A DNA stretch of 64,000 bases from Sinonovacula constricta (GCA_007844125.1 CM017561.1:59051715-59115714); one strand, 5' to 3'; positions 12,001 to 25,200 are shown, counted from the first letter of the stretch. Numbers and translations: made by a program. Notes: generated by a model not told the origin, from the letters alone.

Positions 12001-12757
12001 TGTTAACAGGCAATGAAGTGCTGGAGACCATACTATTTTTCTACTAGACAACTAAACGATCATTTGCTGTGTAATAATAATCGTTGTTTTGAACTGGAGC
12101 AATGAAGTAAACAAAACACCTTTACGATAACAATTCATTTTATTCAGTAAAAAAGTATTTTCCTTTTTTATATATTCTTGTCAATAGTTTTCTCTTAGTG
12201 TTTTGTACTGTATATTTATAAAAGGACTGCGGAGCATTTTATGTTGGTTGTTCATACAAGATGTCACAGTTTAATTCATTATATATCTTAAACGTTTTTT
12301 TACCATATCTGCCACTTTCAAAATCATAAAAGTCTGCTGTGATATTATCAGCGAAACAACATACATATTTCTATACATTTTAATACTTTTCACAATTTGT
12401 AAATAAGTTTAAGTCTTTCTTTTGATTCTTCGATAAAATAAACAATCACAGCTTACCCAGGACACCCTTTGTAAGTAAGCATTAAGGCATAACTGGCTAA
12501 TTTAGACTGAAGTTTATCTTTTATACATGCATAAATCTTATTTTTGTAAACAAAACACTTAATATATGAAAGCATGCTTATTACATTTTCGATCTGGTAA
12601 CAGCCATTTTGAAATTTAATCTACAGCCATTTATAGTATCATCGTTAATTGTATATGAGTTTGTTGCGTTAATAATAGCAGCTTTGTCTTATGGCTAAAT
12701 AAATAAAAATTGGATGGCTTCAGAGCCCAGTGAGGCGGGGAAATACATTGTACACTA

Positions 12758-12770
12758 TGACGTCACGTCA
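12758..12770. promoter_or_regulatory. Tandem CRE/ATF-like site
   Basis: TGACGTCACGTCA: a perfect palindromic CRE (TGACGTCA) overlapped by a second half-site. It lies 62-74 bp upstream of the coiled-coil gene's ATG, as expected for a core promoter element. It is not inside any repeat I can see. Confidence 0.55.
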
Positions 12771-12821
12771 CAACCGAAGACAAACATAACTTCATTTCTC
12801 TGTTTTAAACAAAACTGCTGC

Positions 12822-12842
12822 ATGCATAATAATGCATTCTAA
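12822..12842 (+). promoter_or_regulatory. Short uORF overlapping the main start
   Basis: ATG at 12,822 opens a six-residue frame ending TAA at 12,840-12,842, so it spans the main ATG at 12,832 in a different frame. Ribosomes that start here would miss the main frame, which could lower its translation. It matters only if transcription begins upstream of 12,822. Confidence 0.4.
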
Positions 12843-13488
12843 CACAACAACGCCGAAACATACAAACGTTACTTTATCCTCAAGTTTTCCAAAAAGGGGT
12901 AAAGATGGTAAAAGGTCTTCAACATCTGGGGCCTCCGCAGATAAAATTGAATTCGACGACGAAGCTATTTTCGAGTTGAATCCAGCACTCAAGCGCTTTA
13001 GTGGGGCATCTTTACAACTTGCAAGTGGGGAACGTGCATCGGATAATAGATTTTTGCCAGAACATTTTGAAAACCGAGTTCAAGATGAGGCCGATCGAAT
13101 AATGGCGGAAACAAGAAATATACTCAGTAAGTTATCGGCTGATATTAAAGAATCTCGCAAGAACATTTCTGAACTCAAAAAGTCATTTGACAAAATGAAC
13201 ACAGAAGTGACATCCCTAGAAAATAAGTATGACGTCATGAGAGGCGCGGTTAAAGAGCGGGTTATGCAGGTGAACTTCGAGATTTATCAGCAGAAGGTTA
13301 TCAACCATTTGATTGAAGCTTGCGAGGAAATGCAACTATCAGCATTCTACACAACACCGGACAAACATATCGTGTTCACGGACCCTCAGTTTCTAGGCAC
13401 GGACGTGGACGAAGCTGCCGGGCTGACGGACAAACAGGCTTGTAATTTGGTCGACTCAGAGTTCGGGCACCATCATTACCGGAGATGA
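12832..13488 (+). CDS. Uncharacterised coiled-coil protein, single exon
   Basis: A 218-residue protein encoded without introns; I do not recognise the family. Residues 1-36 are basic and Ser/Thr-rich ('PKRGKDGKRSSTSG'), then an acidic patch 'KIEFDDEAIFELNP'. Residues about 82-165 have heptad-like spacing and high E/K/L content ('ESRKNISELKKSFDKMNTEV'), predicting a long coiled coil. The tail is globular-looking and ends in HHHYRR. There is no signal peptide or membrane segment. The start has A at -3. A seven-codon upstream frame (ATG 12,822) overlaps this ATG in another frame. A CRE pair lies just upstream. It could be a lineage-specific gene or an intronless retrocopy; the intact frame and promoter motif favour an active gene. 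Confidence 0.75.
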   Translation: MHSNTTTPKHTNVTLSSSFPKRGKDGKRSSTSGASADKIEFDDEAIFELNPALKRFSGASLQLASGERASDNRFLPEHFENRVQDEADRIMAETRNILSKLSADIKESRKNISELKKSFDKMNTEVTSLENKYDVMRGAVKERVMQVNFEIYQQKVINHLIEACEEMQLSAFYTTPDKHIVFTDPQFLGTDVDEAAGLTDKQACNLVDSEFGHHHYRR

Positions 13489-14016
13489 AATGATGTGATT
13501 TATTTAATCATGCTGAGTGCTTACCAGTCGCTCTACAAACTGAGGTACCTCATGCCGTACGTGTATTCTAATACTTATTTCGCTATCACGCATCACTTAA
13601 ATCCGTACAAAGGTATAGATAGTTTCCATGTGATGTCACAGGAAATAATAAGACAGTTTAAGGCAGCCATCTTTGAAGGCAGAAGCTAATGCAGGCAGAA
13701 ATCTGGAAATATGTGCTGTATAAAACTCACCACTGTCTTTTTATTTTTCAATCTACTTTACTGAATTTTATATCAAATCTAACAGCTTTTATGAAGTATT
13801 TTTAATATCAAAACTATATTTCGATGGTTTAAAAGGTAAAAACGATAAAACCAAAACAGTTACACTGTTCATTATGTTTAAGGATGAGTCAATATTTTTT
13901 TTTATTTCTGTGTATAAATTCTGTGCGCATTTATCAATTTTATAAATATTATAAAAGTACTTTCCAGTGGTGTATAGCATTTAATTTTTGAACCACAAAT
14001 GAAGAAATTACAAGAA

Positions 14017-14022
14017 AATAAA
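14017..14022 (+). terminator. Candidate poly(A) signal of the coiled-coil gene
   Basis: AATAAA in 'caagaaaataaaatt', about 530 bp after the stop codon. It is the first canonical signal downstream. Confidence 0.4.
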
Positions 14023-14029
14023 ATTTACG

Positions 14030-15610
14030 CTTCTATACAATTCATGTGGACATCTCTTGAAGTTGCCATCAAAGATGGAGCAAAGATAAGGGATCTTCAC
14101 TGATGCAGGAACTATCTATTGAAATTCATGTTAGACTGGCACTAGCAACACAACTTTATAGTCACATAACTATATAACATTTACCCGACATTCGTTATCT
14201 CAAATTAGAATACTTAAAAATTTTGGATATCTAAAAATTTAAGGTTATGTTTTATGTTACTAAAATAAATTATTCAGCAATAAAAACAGCAGCAACAAAT
14301 GTGTGAGAGTACTTCATGTTTCCATAATTTTAAAAAGTAATAAGGGTGTTTTCATTGCTGTCCTTTTTAAAGAGGTTGTTTACAACGTTTTGTCACTTTA
14401 ATACAACTAGGTATATTTAGAGAAAAGAAACACCACCACCACAGACAAGGTGTTTTATTACCTGTATTGTTTTCAATATGCACTTAATGATGACAAACTT
14501 TTAATCCTTTTGCTAAAAGACATTGTAAAATGTCTTTCAAAATACTTAAATACAGTCAAGTTGTCTAAGAATATATTTAGTTTTATCTTTTTTTTTTGCC
14601 AAAAAAAAACTTGAAAAAAATCAACCCACAAAAAAACAAAACAAAAATCAGATTACTTGAAATTGAAAAACATAGTGCACTTAATTTAATATTTTGTGTG
14701 TTTCCAAGACAAAATTAAAGTGACTTTTGGACAAATTTGCTTTTAGTTACTTTTTGCTAAAAAATTAACTAATATTTGCTAAAATAACAATATTCTGACT
14801 GGCTCTGTTGTTACACATTAAGTTAGATACAAATAAGATACACATAAAATAGAGGTAATGGTTATACTTGTGCCATTTACTTTTACACTATTTTGACCAA
14901 GTCATGTTAACACAATCAGTTTAGTAATGGATGGTGCAGAATATGCAGACAAGAGGTATGTTTTAAAAGATTTTATTCATTATTCAAAACAACAAATCAT
15001 ATTATAAGTACTCTTAAATACTACCATGATACAATTACCGCATTTAATTGAATTCAATATGCACTTATCAGCAATAATAAAAAAAATGAATTATTCACAC
15101 AATATATATATAATCATTAATAACATTCCTATGTTGGATGAAAAATCACATCAAAATCGTTATTCTTGATTTTAATATATAAGATATAATTGTATTGCTA
15201 ATTCTTAGAATTTAGGTGATCCGAAGCACTAACAAATGTTTCAAATAATTTATATTATTACGAATACATATATTAAGTGATTCTTAATATATCAAGTCAC
15301 TCACATCCCTGTTGGTATTTCAAGTGGTCAAGACTTCTGTACCTTACTAACAACAATGTGCTTATAGTAAAAACAAATCTTGTAGTCAATATTTTGTAGG
15401 TGATTCTTGTCGAGTGTAGTACACGTAATACATATCCAAACCCCAAAGTAAGGTATTAACAAAAGTGTGTTGTACCATTATAACCTGCCCGCAGTGTTTT
15501 CATGAAGACGATATGTCAACAAAGATATATAAACCCAAGTAACAATACATTTGTTAATGATACTGATTACAACAATCTGAGCAAAATTCTGTGACAAATC
15601 CTCTGAATCT
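14030..15610. other. AT-rich intergenic stretch between convergent genes
   Basis: Lies between the 3' end of the coiled-coil gene (+) and the 3' end of AUH (-). I see homopolymer runs but no exon. Its right part may include distal AUH 3' UTR. Confidence 0.4.
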
Positions 15611-16073
15611 GATTGGTTGGATTTTAAAAAGCATCCAGCCAATAGGATCATTTAAAATAGTCTCAGATCTTAAGTTCAAAGTTTTACAATCAATGATCCA
15701 GTTGACCATGGTTTATTTGACTTTAAGGTAGAGTTTGAGACATTCCACAAGCATCGAACTGGTTACAGGATTACATTCCTTAATAGACCAATCAAATCCA
15801 TGAGAATGACTTAAAAGTCAAGCGTATGGATTTCATACATAGGGCTGTGGCTGTTAAACGTTGAGTCTTTCTTAATGTACCTATTGGCCAGAATTTCAAA
15901 TAGTATTTAAATCCAACCAATAAGAAGCTTGATAATATATGGTGTGAGACTTGGATTAAAATGACATTACAGTAAGGCCTGGGTTCAACAGGTTATAAAA
16001 TTCAGAATTTGAATGCGAGACTTCTCAAACATTTGATTGGCTGGATTTGAATAAATCTTGAAAGTGGCCAATC
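15611..16073. repeat. Cluster of three CCAAT hairpin mini-elements
   Basis: Three short foldbacks lie at 15,611-15,645, 15,882-15,921 and 16,035-16,073. Each pairs a GATTGGYTGGATTT arm with an inverted CCAAT-containing arm across a short AT-rich loop. Two more lie at 17,524-17,565 and 17,630-17,669, and one at about 44,363-44,534 is split by a SINE. Confidence 0.6.
15712..15717 (-). terminator. Candidate poly(A) signal of AUH
   Basis: AATAAA on the minus strand, 444 bp beyond the AUH stop codon. It is plausible but unproven and sits among hairpin repeats. Confidence 0.25.
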
Positions 16074-16160
16074 AGATGTTTGGGAATGGCCTCAGTATTT
16101 TGCTCCAAGTTTTTATAACCATTAACCCTGGTCTCTGCAAAGAATGAACTGGTGAAGACT

Positions 16161-16238
16161 TTAGTGTCCTTTGTAAACTGGTGGTCTCTTCTCCTTGAAG
16201 GCTTGCAGACCTTCCAAACGGTCTTTTGTAGGGATTAC
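16161..16238 (-). CDS. AUH: AUH exon 8 (terminal coding)
   Basis: Residues 281-305 and stop: '[20 protein letters not shown]' then VYKGH and TAA. Acceptor tttacag. The C-terminal KRPP-YKG is diagnostic of AUH. Confidence 0.95.
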   Translation of the reverse strand, partial: VIPTKDRLEGLQAFKEKRPPVYKGH

Positions 16239-19200
16239 CTGTAAACAGATAGACTGACACTGACATAAATAAGAACAAAAAGCATCAACATAAGTCAATG
16301 GAATAAACAAAGACCAATATACACAATGCTTGTAGACCTTCCAATATATCTTTTGTCAGAATTTCCTAATAACTGATAAATAGACATGTGAACCTGTGAT
16401 AACAACATGAATCAATGGCATAAGCATATGCCTGTACACACAATGCTTTCAAACTCATCAGGGGGTCTTTTGTTACGAGAACTTTATAACAAATATATTG
16501 ACATAATTTTGATCAATGGCATTAATACAAATCTTAATGGCAGAAATAAAGACCAAAGACACAGAAACACACTGAATGCAGTATTCTGTACCTGTAAACA
16601 GAACTACACAAAGCTGACATAAATAAGCATTTTGCATTGTTTTATTAAATATAAATCCAGGGCATTATGGCATACTTTCTTAAGACTTTCATAAATGGAT
16701 TTTTAAAAAAAATGATTTACATTATTTTCAAATGATTCTTAGTTTGTAAACTGTGAAAAAGTCAATACAAATGTACATGTAGAATGTTCATTGTTGTTGA
16801 AACTGAGTGTTTGGTAAATAATTGTAACTGTATTCAAAGAAATAGGTTTTCACCCCGTTGTCTAGTTTGTTTCTTCTCAACATATGAACTTCAGCAAAAC
16901 TTTGTTAAACCACACAGAATTTTCTACAAATTGTACAGTTCCTTCAAAACATTTTTTGGGCATAAATTTTGAAGATTCAAAAAGGTAAAATACCAGTTAA
17001 CTGTACAAGAAGCGTGATAAATAAAATATTTATTTCACAATCATATTTTAAAAATCTTACCAACATATTTTTGGAAATGGAGAAAGACCACAGACAGCTG
17101 TCTCTGACTACAACCAGTGCAGTAGTCAGAGGAGTTACAAGTCAAAAATTCTTCTGAAATAGCCAATGGCTACCTTTTCCAAAATGACAACAAGGAAAAC
17201 CTAACAAGGGACAATAATTTTAAAACAAATATGTAGTTCTCACCTGAGCATAGCAGGTCTGCTCAAACTTGAGACCACTCTCAAGATCAACCTCGGAACC
17301 ACAGTTGATTGCCAACTTAGCCATCTTCAATGCTATGGGGCCCTGAAGGTGGAGAAAATACATAAACATTGTGTTACAGTTTTACACACACAAAAAACAA
17401 ATAAAACCAAGTGGATGAATGCTATTTATAAATGCTTCCAGACATGAGGTCAATTACTATGAGTTAAGGAGTAGAGGCTATAAAATTTTGAACCATAAAA
17501 TCTAAGTACAATTTTTAGCATCTTATTGGTCAGAATTTTAAATCAATTTTCAAATCTAACCAATGAGATGCAGGAGAAAGATGTCAGACACAGATTTACT
17601 ATGCACCTGAGTCAACAGCTAAAGGCCCTATTGGTTAAAGTTTTAAATATTGTTTAAATCTGACCAATCAGACATTTTTTGCAGACTTAAACTCAACATT
17701 TTCTAATCTGAGATCCTGGTATCCTGGTAAGAGTTTTCTTAATCTCAAACTTTTACTACCAGTGTAATTTTTACATCGACACAATGTTAAAATTCCTAAA
17801 TATTGTGAAACACCAGTCGCTTGAAAGGATTTTGGTATCAAAAGATCACAATGACATGTTTATGATACCCTTAGTAAAATTGTGAGGAGTCAAAATATGG
17901 GTGTAAGCCTTATCTTAACAGAGAAATGTTTCTGTAAGTGAGGCCGGGTATACCGGGTAGTTATTCAACTCTACCATGCCCACCTGTGGAGCTATCTCTT
18001 GGGCTAGCTTAATGGCTCTCCGGTAGGCAGCATCTCCAGCCTCATTTTGTGGTACAACATGGTTCACAATGCCAAGCTGCTTGGCTTCTATCCCATCTAT
18101 CACACGCCCAGTGAAGATCAGTTCCTTAGCAAGGGATGGTCCCACGAGTCTGGTCAATCTCTGGGTACCACCTGAACAGACAACAGGAGATGCATCCATA
18201 AAGAATCTAAGTATTTTTTTCTTACTTAATTTGAGTTATTTTTTGTACCATCTTTCCAACAGAACTATAGCCATATTGGCAATGTACAGATAATTATCAG
18301 CAGAGGAAGACCCCAGACATGTCTGGGAAGAACCACAGGCACAGTGCAGGTCAGCTGGAAGACATTCCCATAAGGAAGTTTATGTCCTGACCAGGATTCG
18401 AACCCATGCAGTGAGGTACACAGTGTTGACTCTAACTTCTAAGGCCTTCAAATTAAGAAATGTCATCAAATTCTATCAGATTTTATGAATAGTACTTAAG
18501 AAATATTTTAATGAACAGGAATTAAAAAATAAGAATTTTAAAGAATTTCTTAAGTTTTAATGAACTTTCATATGGCAATGTCTTCCCATTAGTTTTAATG
18601 AGAAATATTAAGATAGATTTTCCTGTACAAGCTTAAAACAAACAACTTGACCACAGTTTTGAGTAGGTACTTAACACATGAAACCTAAAAAAAAAGGTGA
18701 AATGGGCCACAATGCTTTTAATCCTCCCACTAAACTAAAAAAACACAATCTTCCAAAGGGAAGCATGTTCATATATAATCTTGAGATCAAAGGTTCATAA
18801 AATATTTCATTATTTGTTGTAGTTTAGCAAGGCTTTATCTCTTTTAACAGCAATTTAAATAAAAAAATGCAAATGTGACCAATTGTGACAAAGACACTAC
18901 AGACCATAATTTTTGACTAGACCTTTTCAAAACTGGGTGCAGATTCAACAACTGCACTATTAAAATGTTATCTCCTGGGTAAGTGTGAATGCACATACAC
19001 GTTAACTCTCCCACTTTGGAAGGGAGACTTCCACTTTTAAGGTTCATAATTACTTGAAAATGAGGGGTGTTTAACACATTACAGAAATCTCCCTATTTGG
19101 AAACAGATAACTTTCTTATTTGATTATATGAGAATAACAAATCTCCCACATTGCAATTGAAAATTTCCCACTTTGGCCGCAGAAAAAGTTACATGTATGA

Positions 19201-22200
19201 ATACAATGTAAAAAACATGTATCCTAAATGCCCTTTACATAATAAAACTCATAATTACCATTAAGTGTGCTATTCATAAATATACATATACCACTGAAAA
19301 ATGTCCATCCATTGTATACAGATGAATAGCAATTCCAAGAAAGGAAGTGCAGCTCAATGGATGATACTTATGATGTACAGGATGTGAAAAAAGAGGGATA
19401 TTGTAATCTGCTCTCAGAAGAATTATTTCACAGTTTACTATACATGACTATTTAATGATGCAAACTCCTACATTAATTGTACATACACATAGTTCTTGTT
19501 AAAAATATTCTTCTATATATAACAGTTCAAAGCTTTAGTTTATCACCAAAAGTTGCAACAGAATCTACAACAGTAATATAATTAAAGCAGAAGGTACATG
19601 AACACATGTGATGCTTAGATTATCAAATACTTCTTTTCACCATTATATACAAGAAGTCTTCACTTGCAAATGTATTCAGAACTAATACTGTTGAAGATTA
19701 TTTAATTAAAGACTTATAAAAGACACAAACTGCTTACTTATGTTAATATTATGCATATATATTACAGGTAATCATGGTACAAAACGTCCAAAGTCTGCAA
19801 GCATAGTGTTTATTCATCTTTTGTATTTGTTTAAGCTAATTAAGATTTATACTGATGTTAGTGGTGCATATTTATGTCGCAGTACATGCATTTTTTTACT
19901 AGTAGGGATGAAATGTATTGTTTTTGATACCGTATGTTTTACTCATCATGTCATGACAAAAAGATTAGCGCTCTCGTGGGTGCGGAGATTTGCAATCACA
20001 ACCTGAGTGTGACTAATTCAATAAAAATAAACTTTGGTGTGTTTATTATGGTCACTCAAGGGTTGGGATATCACTGACTCTAACCAATAAGGGATTCAAC
20101 AAATCCCAACCCATGGAAAAGCTATCCCAATGGCAACAAACCACTGCAAACAGTTTTCTGGTCCAACCAAATGGTTTAATAATTATTAATAATAATTATA
20201 ATGAGAAATGAAGAAAACATCCCAATTATTTAGGGGACTGATTTACCCTTTACATGCTTTACATTAGAGTGGAGTATATTTTATGTCCAAATCGTTTTCA
20301 TATTTATTATTGACTGTTGCTTCATTTCCAGCATCTAAAGGATTAAAAAGGTTCAATAAAAATGGTTGTTATGGTTACCTCCTCCTGGAATAATGGCTAA
20401 CTTTGTCTCCACCAGACCCATCTTGGCTGAGTCAGCTGAAAATATAACAATATCATTTACAACCAGGTTAACTGCATCTAGTATTCTTAATATCACTATA
20501 AATAATAGTTGATACCTGTATTCTAAAAATTAACAACTGCTCCCTACATGTATTTACTTCTTGACACATGTGCTGTGTGTAGCTGAAGTCTTCAGGAAAA
20601 AACATGATGTAAACAGACTTGATCTCATATGGTATTTTTTTTGCATCCACCTAAAACCCGTTGAACACAACACTGTGTACAAAAGGCGTCAAACAAATAA
20701 AAATAAAAAAGGACAATTTTCAGCACAGAAAAATTATAGAAAGTTAACATGTCAGTAATAAGTAAAATGGGGCTAAGTGAACATTTTACACAAAAAAAGT
20801 TTTCTATAAGAAACATACCTACATGTATTTTTGCTTCAGTGAAATTAGTACTATATACCATTGCATATCATACCACTGGACACAATCATAATGGATTCTG
20901 ATACCATTGCAGAAATTCTAACTGAATTTGACAAATGTTTATTTGCTTGTTAGGCTTTACATTCCAGTTCAGAAGAGGTAAACAGTGTCTACTTGTTTCA
21001 GGTATGGTGTTGCCTTCACTCTGATAAAACAGAATTAATACCCGACAGGAAACCACAAAAAGTTTCATTATCCTGACACCAGGCCGAACAGTTGTCGAGC
21101 CCAAACAATAGTATAGGCCATACAATTGTTGAGGCTGAACAATTGATAAATTTCCCCATCAGCTAAGTGTTTGCAATGAAGTGATACTGCAACTTTTTTT
21201 TATGACTCTAGTAATCCTGACCTGGAATTTGAAAATAGGTCATAAATAATGTTCTAAAAGCGATTGCTGTATCTACTCTCTTACCAAGGCCAGTTTAGAT
21301 AATTTACCTGCAATTATCATGTCGCAGCCAAGTGCCATTTCAAGACCACCCCCTACAGCTGTGCCATCTAGGGCCACTATTGTTGGTATTGGCAGGTTAG
21401 CTATCTCAGTCAGCGTTGCCCGCAGCTTGGCAACGAAAGGTCCAACTTCCTCTGGTTTCATTTGTGCACGTTCCTTCAAGTCAGCTCCTGTTGATTATAA
21501 AAGTAATGCAGGGTAAAATAATATTAATAGTAAAATCTAAGAAAATACTTAGGTTGCCCTGGTATTCTTAATAACAGTAGCATTGTCAAGTCAATATACC
21601 TACATGCATACAGGATTGGGTATTTAATTTCTTGAAACTTATTGGCCAATCAATGTTAATTTGTCTTTAAACAAAAACATAATTTTTCCATTTCATTCAG
21701 TTTAATTGCCAATCTGGTTCTCTGCAAGGAAAAAAAGTTAAGCCCAAAATGTATATGACGCACGACGCGACAAAACCGGGCTTATGGCATTATGACGTAA
21801 CACTGGGAAATCCACAATTTAAATGACGTCACTTTTACCGGAAATTTTTACTACGACCTTGACAGCATGGCTTGGACTATCGTATTTGAAACTGAATGGT
21901 GTTGTCTAATTAGAAGCGATAACAAACAAGAATGGAAGAGGAACTAGAGGTAAGATTTATTCATTATATTGTGATTACATCATCTTTATATTTTACGCAT
22001 ATATATTGAAACAGATTAAATAGAGACTACACAGATCTAAACATGCGTGGATCAAACTTTAGCAGTTAAACAGTTTATAGGCCTACAGGTTTACAGAATT
22101 ATTATGATGCTTTTTTGTAATTTTTAGCAAAATCATGTTAAAAGTTTATATGAGACGAAATAGAATGTAAACCATTATTTTTTTATATAATCTAGACTAG

Positions 22201-25200
22201 ATTTTGATGTTGCAGATTACATGTTTGTTCAATTTAACTCATCGACGTGGATGGGTAGATTTGACGAAAAAAATGATTTAGTATTACAAGCGACATTTAA
22301 ATCTGTCAACTTTATATCAACTAATTATATTTACTCACTAGAAAAAATGCTGAGGGATTTTTTAAAAACCTGATATACGTTTTGCATATAAAACAGATCA
22401 ATGTCACATGAACGTGTCTATTTTTAACTACGTAGGCTTGTTTATTGATTATTATAAAATTATGCAATGTGGGTATACATAGCGCTTAGCGTTGTTGGTC
22501 AGCCGAACGCGATTCGTTTTACATATATCTATCGACGGGGTGGTTGGTTCGCTACAAACCACGGCCCCGAATTTTATTTTCTTACTTTTCTTCCAACATA
22601 ATTTTATGCATTTTATTTCATTTAATACACGTCTTGTTTTTAACGAATTAAATAAAACATATTTCTTTCTTGACAACTGTTTGTTGGGCTTACATTAAAG
22701 TGAAACAAAACAAACCCACAAAAAATAATAAACTTTGTTTGCACACATTTAATATTTAACAACTATTCGTAATAAGTCTAAATGAATGTAACATTATATT
22801 GTCGCTTTAAATTAAATAGAAGAAACTCGTTCGCCGTTTCATACAATTACAGTGCAGGATTCTATTTAAGAGAGGAACTAACCATAGACATATCAAGCAA
22901 TATGTTTATTAAATATTTATAATGCCGCAAAATTGTCTCATCAAAAGTATATTTTATACATAGAAAAACGAAAGAAAACGGAATACATGAAATTTATAAC
23001 AAAATTATTGATTAACGTTCAAATTACTTCGAGAAAATGACTGAAACTATAACCAAATAATATGATTGTTTATAGTTATAGTGCATCTCCATAAACCTGT
23101 GACGACTTAATTTTCAGTGTATTGTATGTTGTTGATACTTTCAAGACAAAACAAAAACCGGTATCTACTTGGGTACTTCATATGGCGGATAATGACAGGA
23201 CAAAACAGCATGATCGAGTACCACATGCAAGTACATGGACTTGTTTTAATTGTTTCCTTCGACTGATTTAATAGTATGATTATGACATTCCATTTAATGT
23301 ATTCACAAGCAAATAAGGGGCGCCCGTTGCCCGTAGATTCACAGACCGTTCCACCCGTGAGTTCGAGTCCCGGTCGAAGCGGCAAACATTCATGTCCGGA
23401 GGTATTCACGTTAACCTACAGTCTACCACTGGATATATATATTTTGCCCCACCAGTAAAAACTGGATATTGCAAATACGACATTAATTGTATTGGTGCGA
23501 GGTATCTGCAACAAACAAACGAAACAACAACAACAAAAAGAAAAAAAAAAAGAAACATAGGGGAGGCCCGTGGTTTAATGGTCTAAAGGTTAGAATCGAT
23601 GACTTGCTATTTCTCTGACTCCGTAATCCGTCACATTGTGGGTTTGTGTCCGGTCGGGGTACAAACTTTCATGTGGTCAGGTTTTCCAGCTGATCTGCAG
23701 TGCGCTACTGGTTCTACCCAGACATGGGCCATGATTTTTCTCTACCAGTAATAGCTGGACGTCGCTATAATGACAATAGTTTCGTCGATGCACTGTATTT
23801 AACAAAACAAACAAAACGGACAGGAATAGGCATACATGTAGAGTTAAAGCCAATAATCATGCATAAATATGCATGTAAATATGTTAAACGAGAGTTTATT
23901 TCTTATTTCAGGCCACGCACGTTGTTTTGTGGATCCCGGTTTTGTCCACCTCAAATTAAGTGCCAAGAAAATGACTGCGAGACTGTTAAGGAGCCAGCTG
24001 ACATGGTGAAGCGATCCTCAGGTGTGACTGGAGAGGTTGGAATGATTTCCTTGGGCAACACTTCAAGGCTTTGACAGGAATAAGGTATGACCATGTTATA
24101 TGCCGTAAACAATATTTGAAACAATTGGGTTTATATTTAAGAGCTACTCTAAGCAGAAAGGTTAGATTCACAGACTCGTAATGCCCCAACCTTTCGCTGC
24201 ATGGGTTATCGTTCCGGTAAGGGAGACAATTGTGATAATGCCTGCGATGCGCTAGTAGATTCACTTCACAATCATATATCTGCGATTTTCGTCCACCAAA
24301 ATTGTTTGACGGCAAAACACGCAAAACAAAATCATTGATATAATCTGATTTGTATTTGTGGCGAGACTTAGATATTAACATTATATTGATTAAAATGCAT
24401 TTTCAGATTATCATCACTTCAATATCACGTCTGAAAAAGCTGGTAGAATCATCTTGCGGAACACTCCAGATGATGATCAGAGGGAGTTTATGCTACTCAA
24501 GGATCCCCAGCAAAAGTTCAGGAATACAAAAATGCCACCCGCATTTCATCCTGGAGGGTTGAAGAGTTAGCGCAAACAAGACCTCGAGTGCTTTGTCAGA
24601 CAAAATTCAATTGATATTTTTTGATGTTATCTACTTATAACCTGTTACTTTACCCACTTTAACAAACCACACCCCTCTTTTGCAGTTCAATATCAACGTT
24701 AATAAAACCATATAAGCTTAAATCTTAATTAAGTTGTGTGAGTAAGTTACTCATCCCGATATTATGACGTCAATAATTTGACGTCATATTTAAGAAAACT
24801 ACCTTCAGTAGGGGTCATTAAAATTCTCATTATTTCATAAATACAAAGCCAATTCTAAAAAATCTTTCGAATTTGTGATCAGAAATGATAGGAGAATCAT
24901 GTTTCATTAAAAACAAAAAAATGAAAATTTTGACCATAAGCCCGGTTTTCTCGCGTCGTGCGTCATATTTATGATGTCTTTAAGCCTAAGGTCAGTTTTT
25001 ATGTAATTTGAAACAAAATACCAAGGAAATTGTATAATTTTTTTTTATGAAAAAAAAAGTTTAGAGTTTAAACAGTTAAAAGACAATTGCATCATGTTGT
25101 TTACTTCTTTGTTATATTATATTGATTTGATTAGTTTATGTACATACACATGGCTGACTGCAATACACCATCTTTTGACCAAAATTATGAAAGTCAAGGT

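Larger units (their letters stand above)
6160..12750. other. Intergenic, repeat-bearing, no gene seen
   Basis: About 6.6 kb without a supportable coding exon. It contains a SINE at 7668-7912, the AGCTCACC element at 10,045-10,814, a 56-bp tandem repeat at 11,265-11,583, a transposon-terminus motif at 11,583 and a tRNA-like SINE at 11,660-12,000. The remainder is AT-rich unique-looking sequence with homopolymer runs. Confidence 0.5.
21738..24989. mobile_element. TIR element with internal exon-like pieces (AUH intron 3)
   Basis: A 35-bp inverted repeat bounds it. The left arm at 21,753-21,787 contains ATGACGCACGACGCGA and AAAACCGGGCTTATGG; the right arm at 24,934-24,968 is the same sequence inverted with one or two changes. 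Weaker pairing extends outward to TTARGC ends. Subterminal TGACGTCA/TGACGTAA motifs occur near both ends. No transposase was recognised and no clear target duplication was found. Two SINEs are nested inside. Opposite to AUH, the plus strand shows a start codon plus donor, and two acceptor-led segments. Confidence 0.7.

Noticed and set aside
11680..12051. 123-residue open frame on the minus strand
   Set aside because: It reads through a tRNA-like SINE head; the GSNPG peptide comes from the B-box. No gene-like features.
13495..13689. Second frame just after the coiled-coil gene
   Set aside because: It needs a GTG start (first ATG at 13,510), has no recognised motif, and lies in the probable 3' UTR. 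A dicistronic message is unlikely without further evidence.
23700..24074. 124-residue plus-strand frame
   Set aside because: Its first half is SINE sequence and only the last third coincides with an exon-like segment, so the frame as a whole is not a gene.
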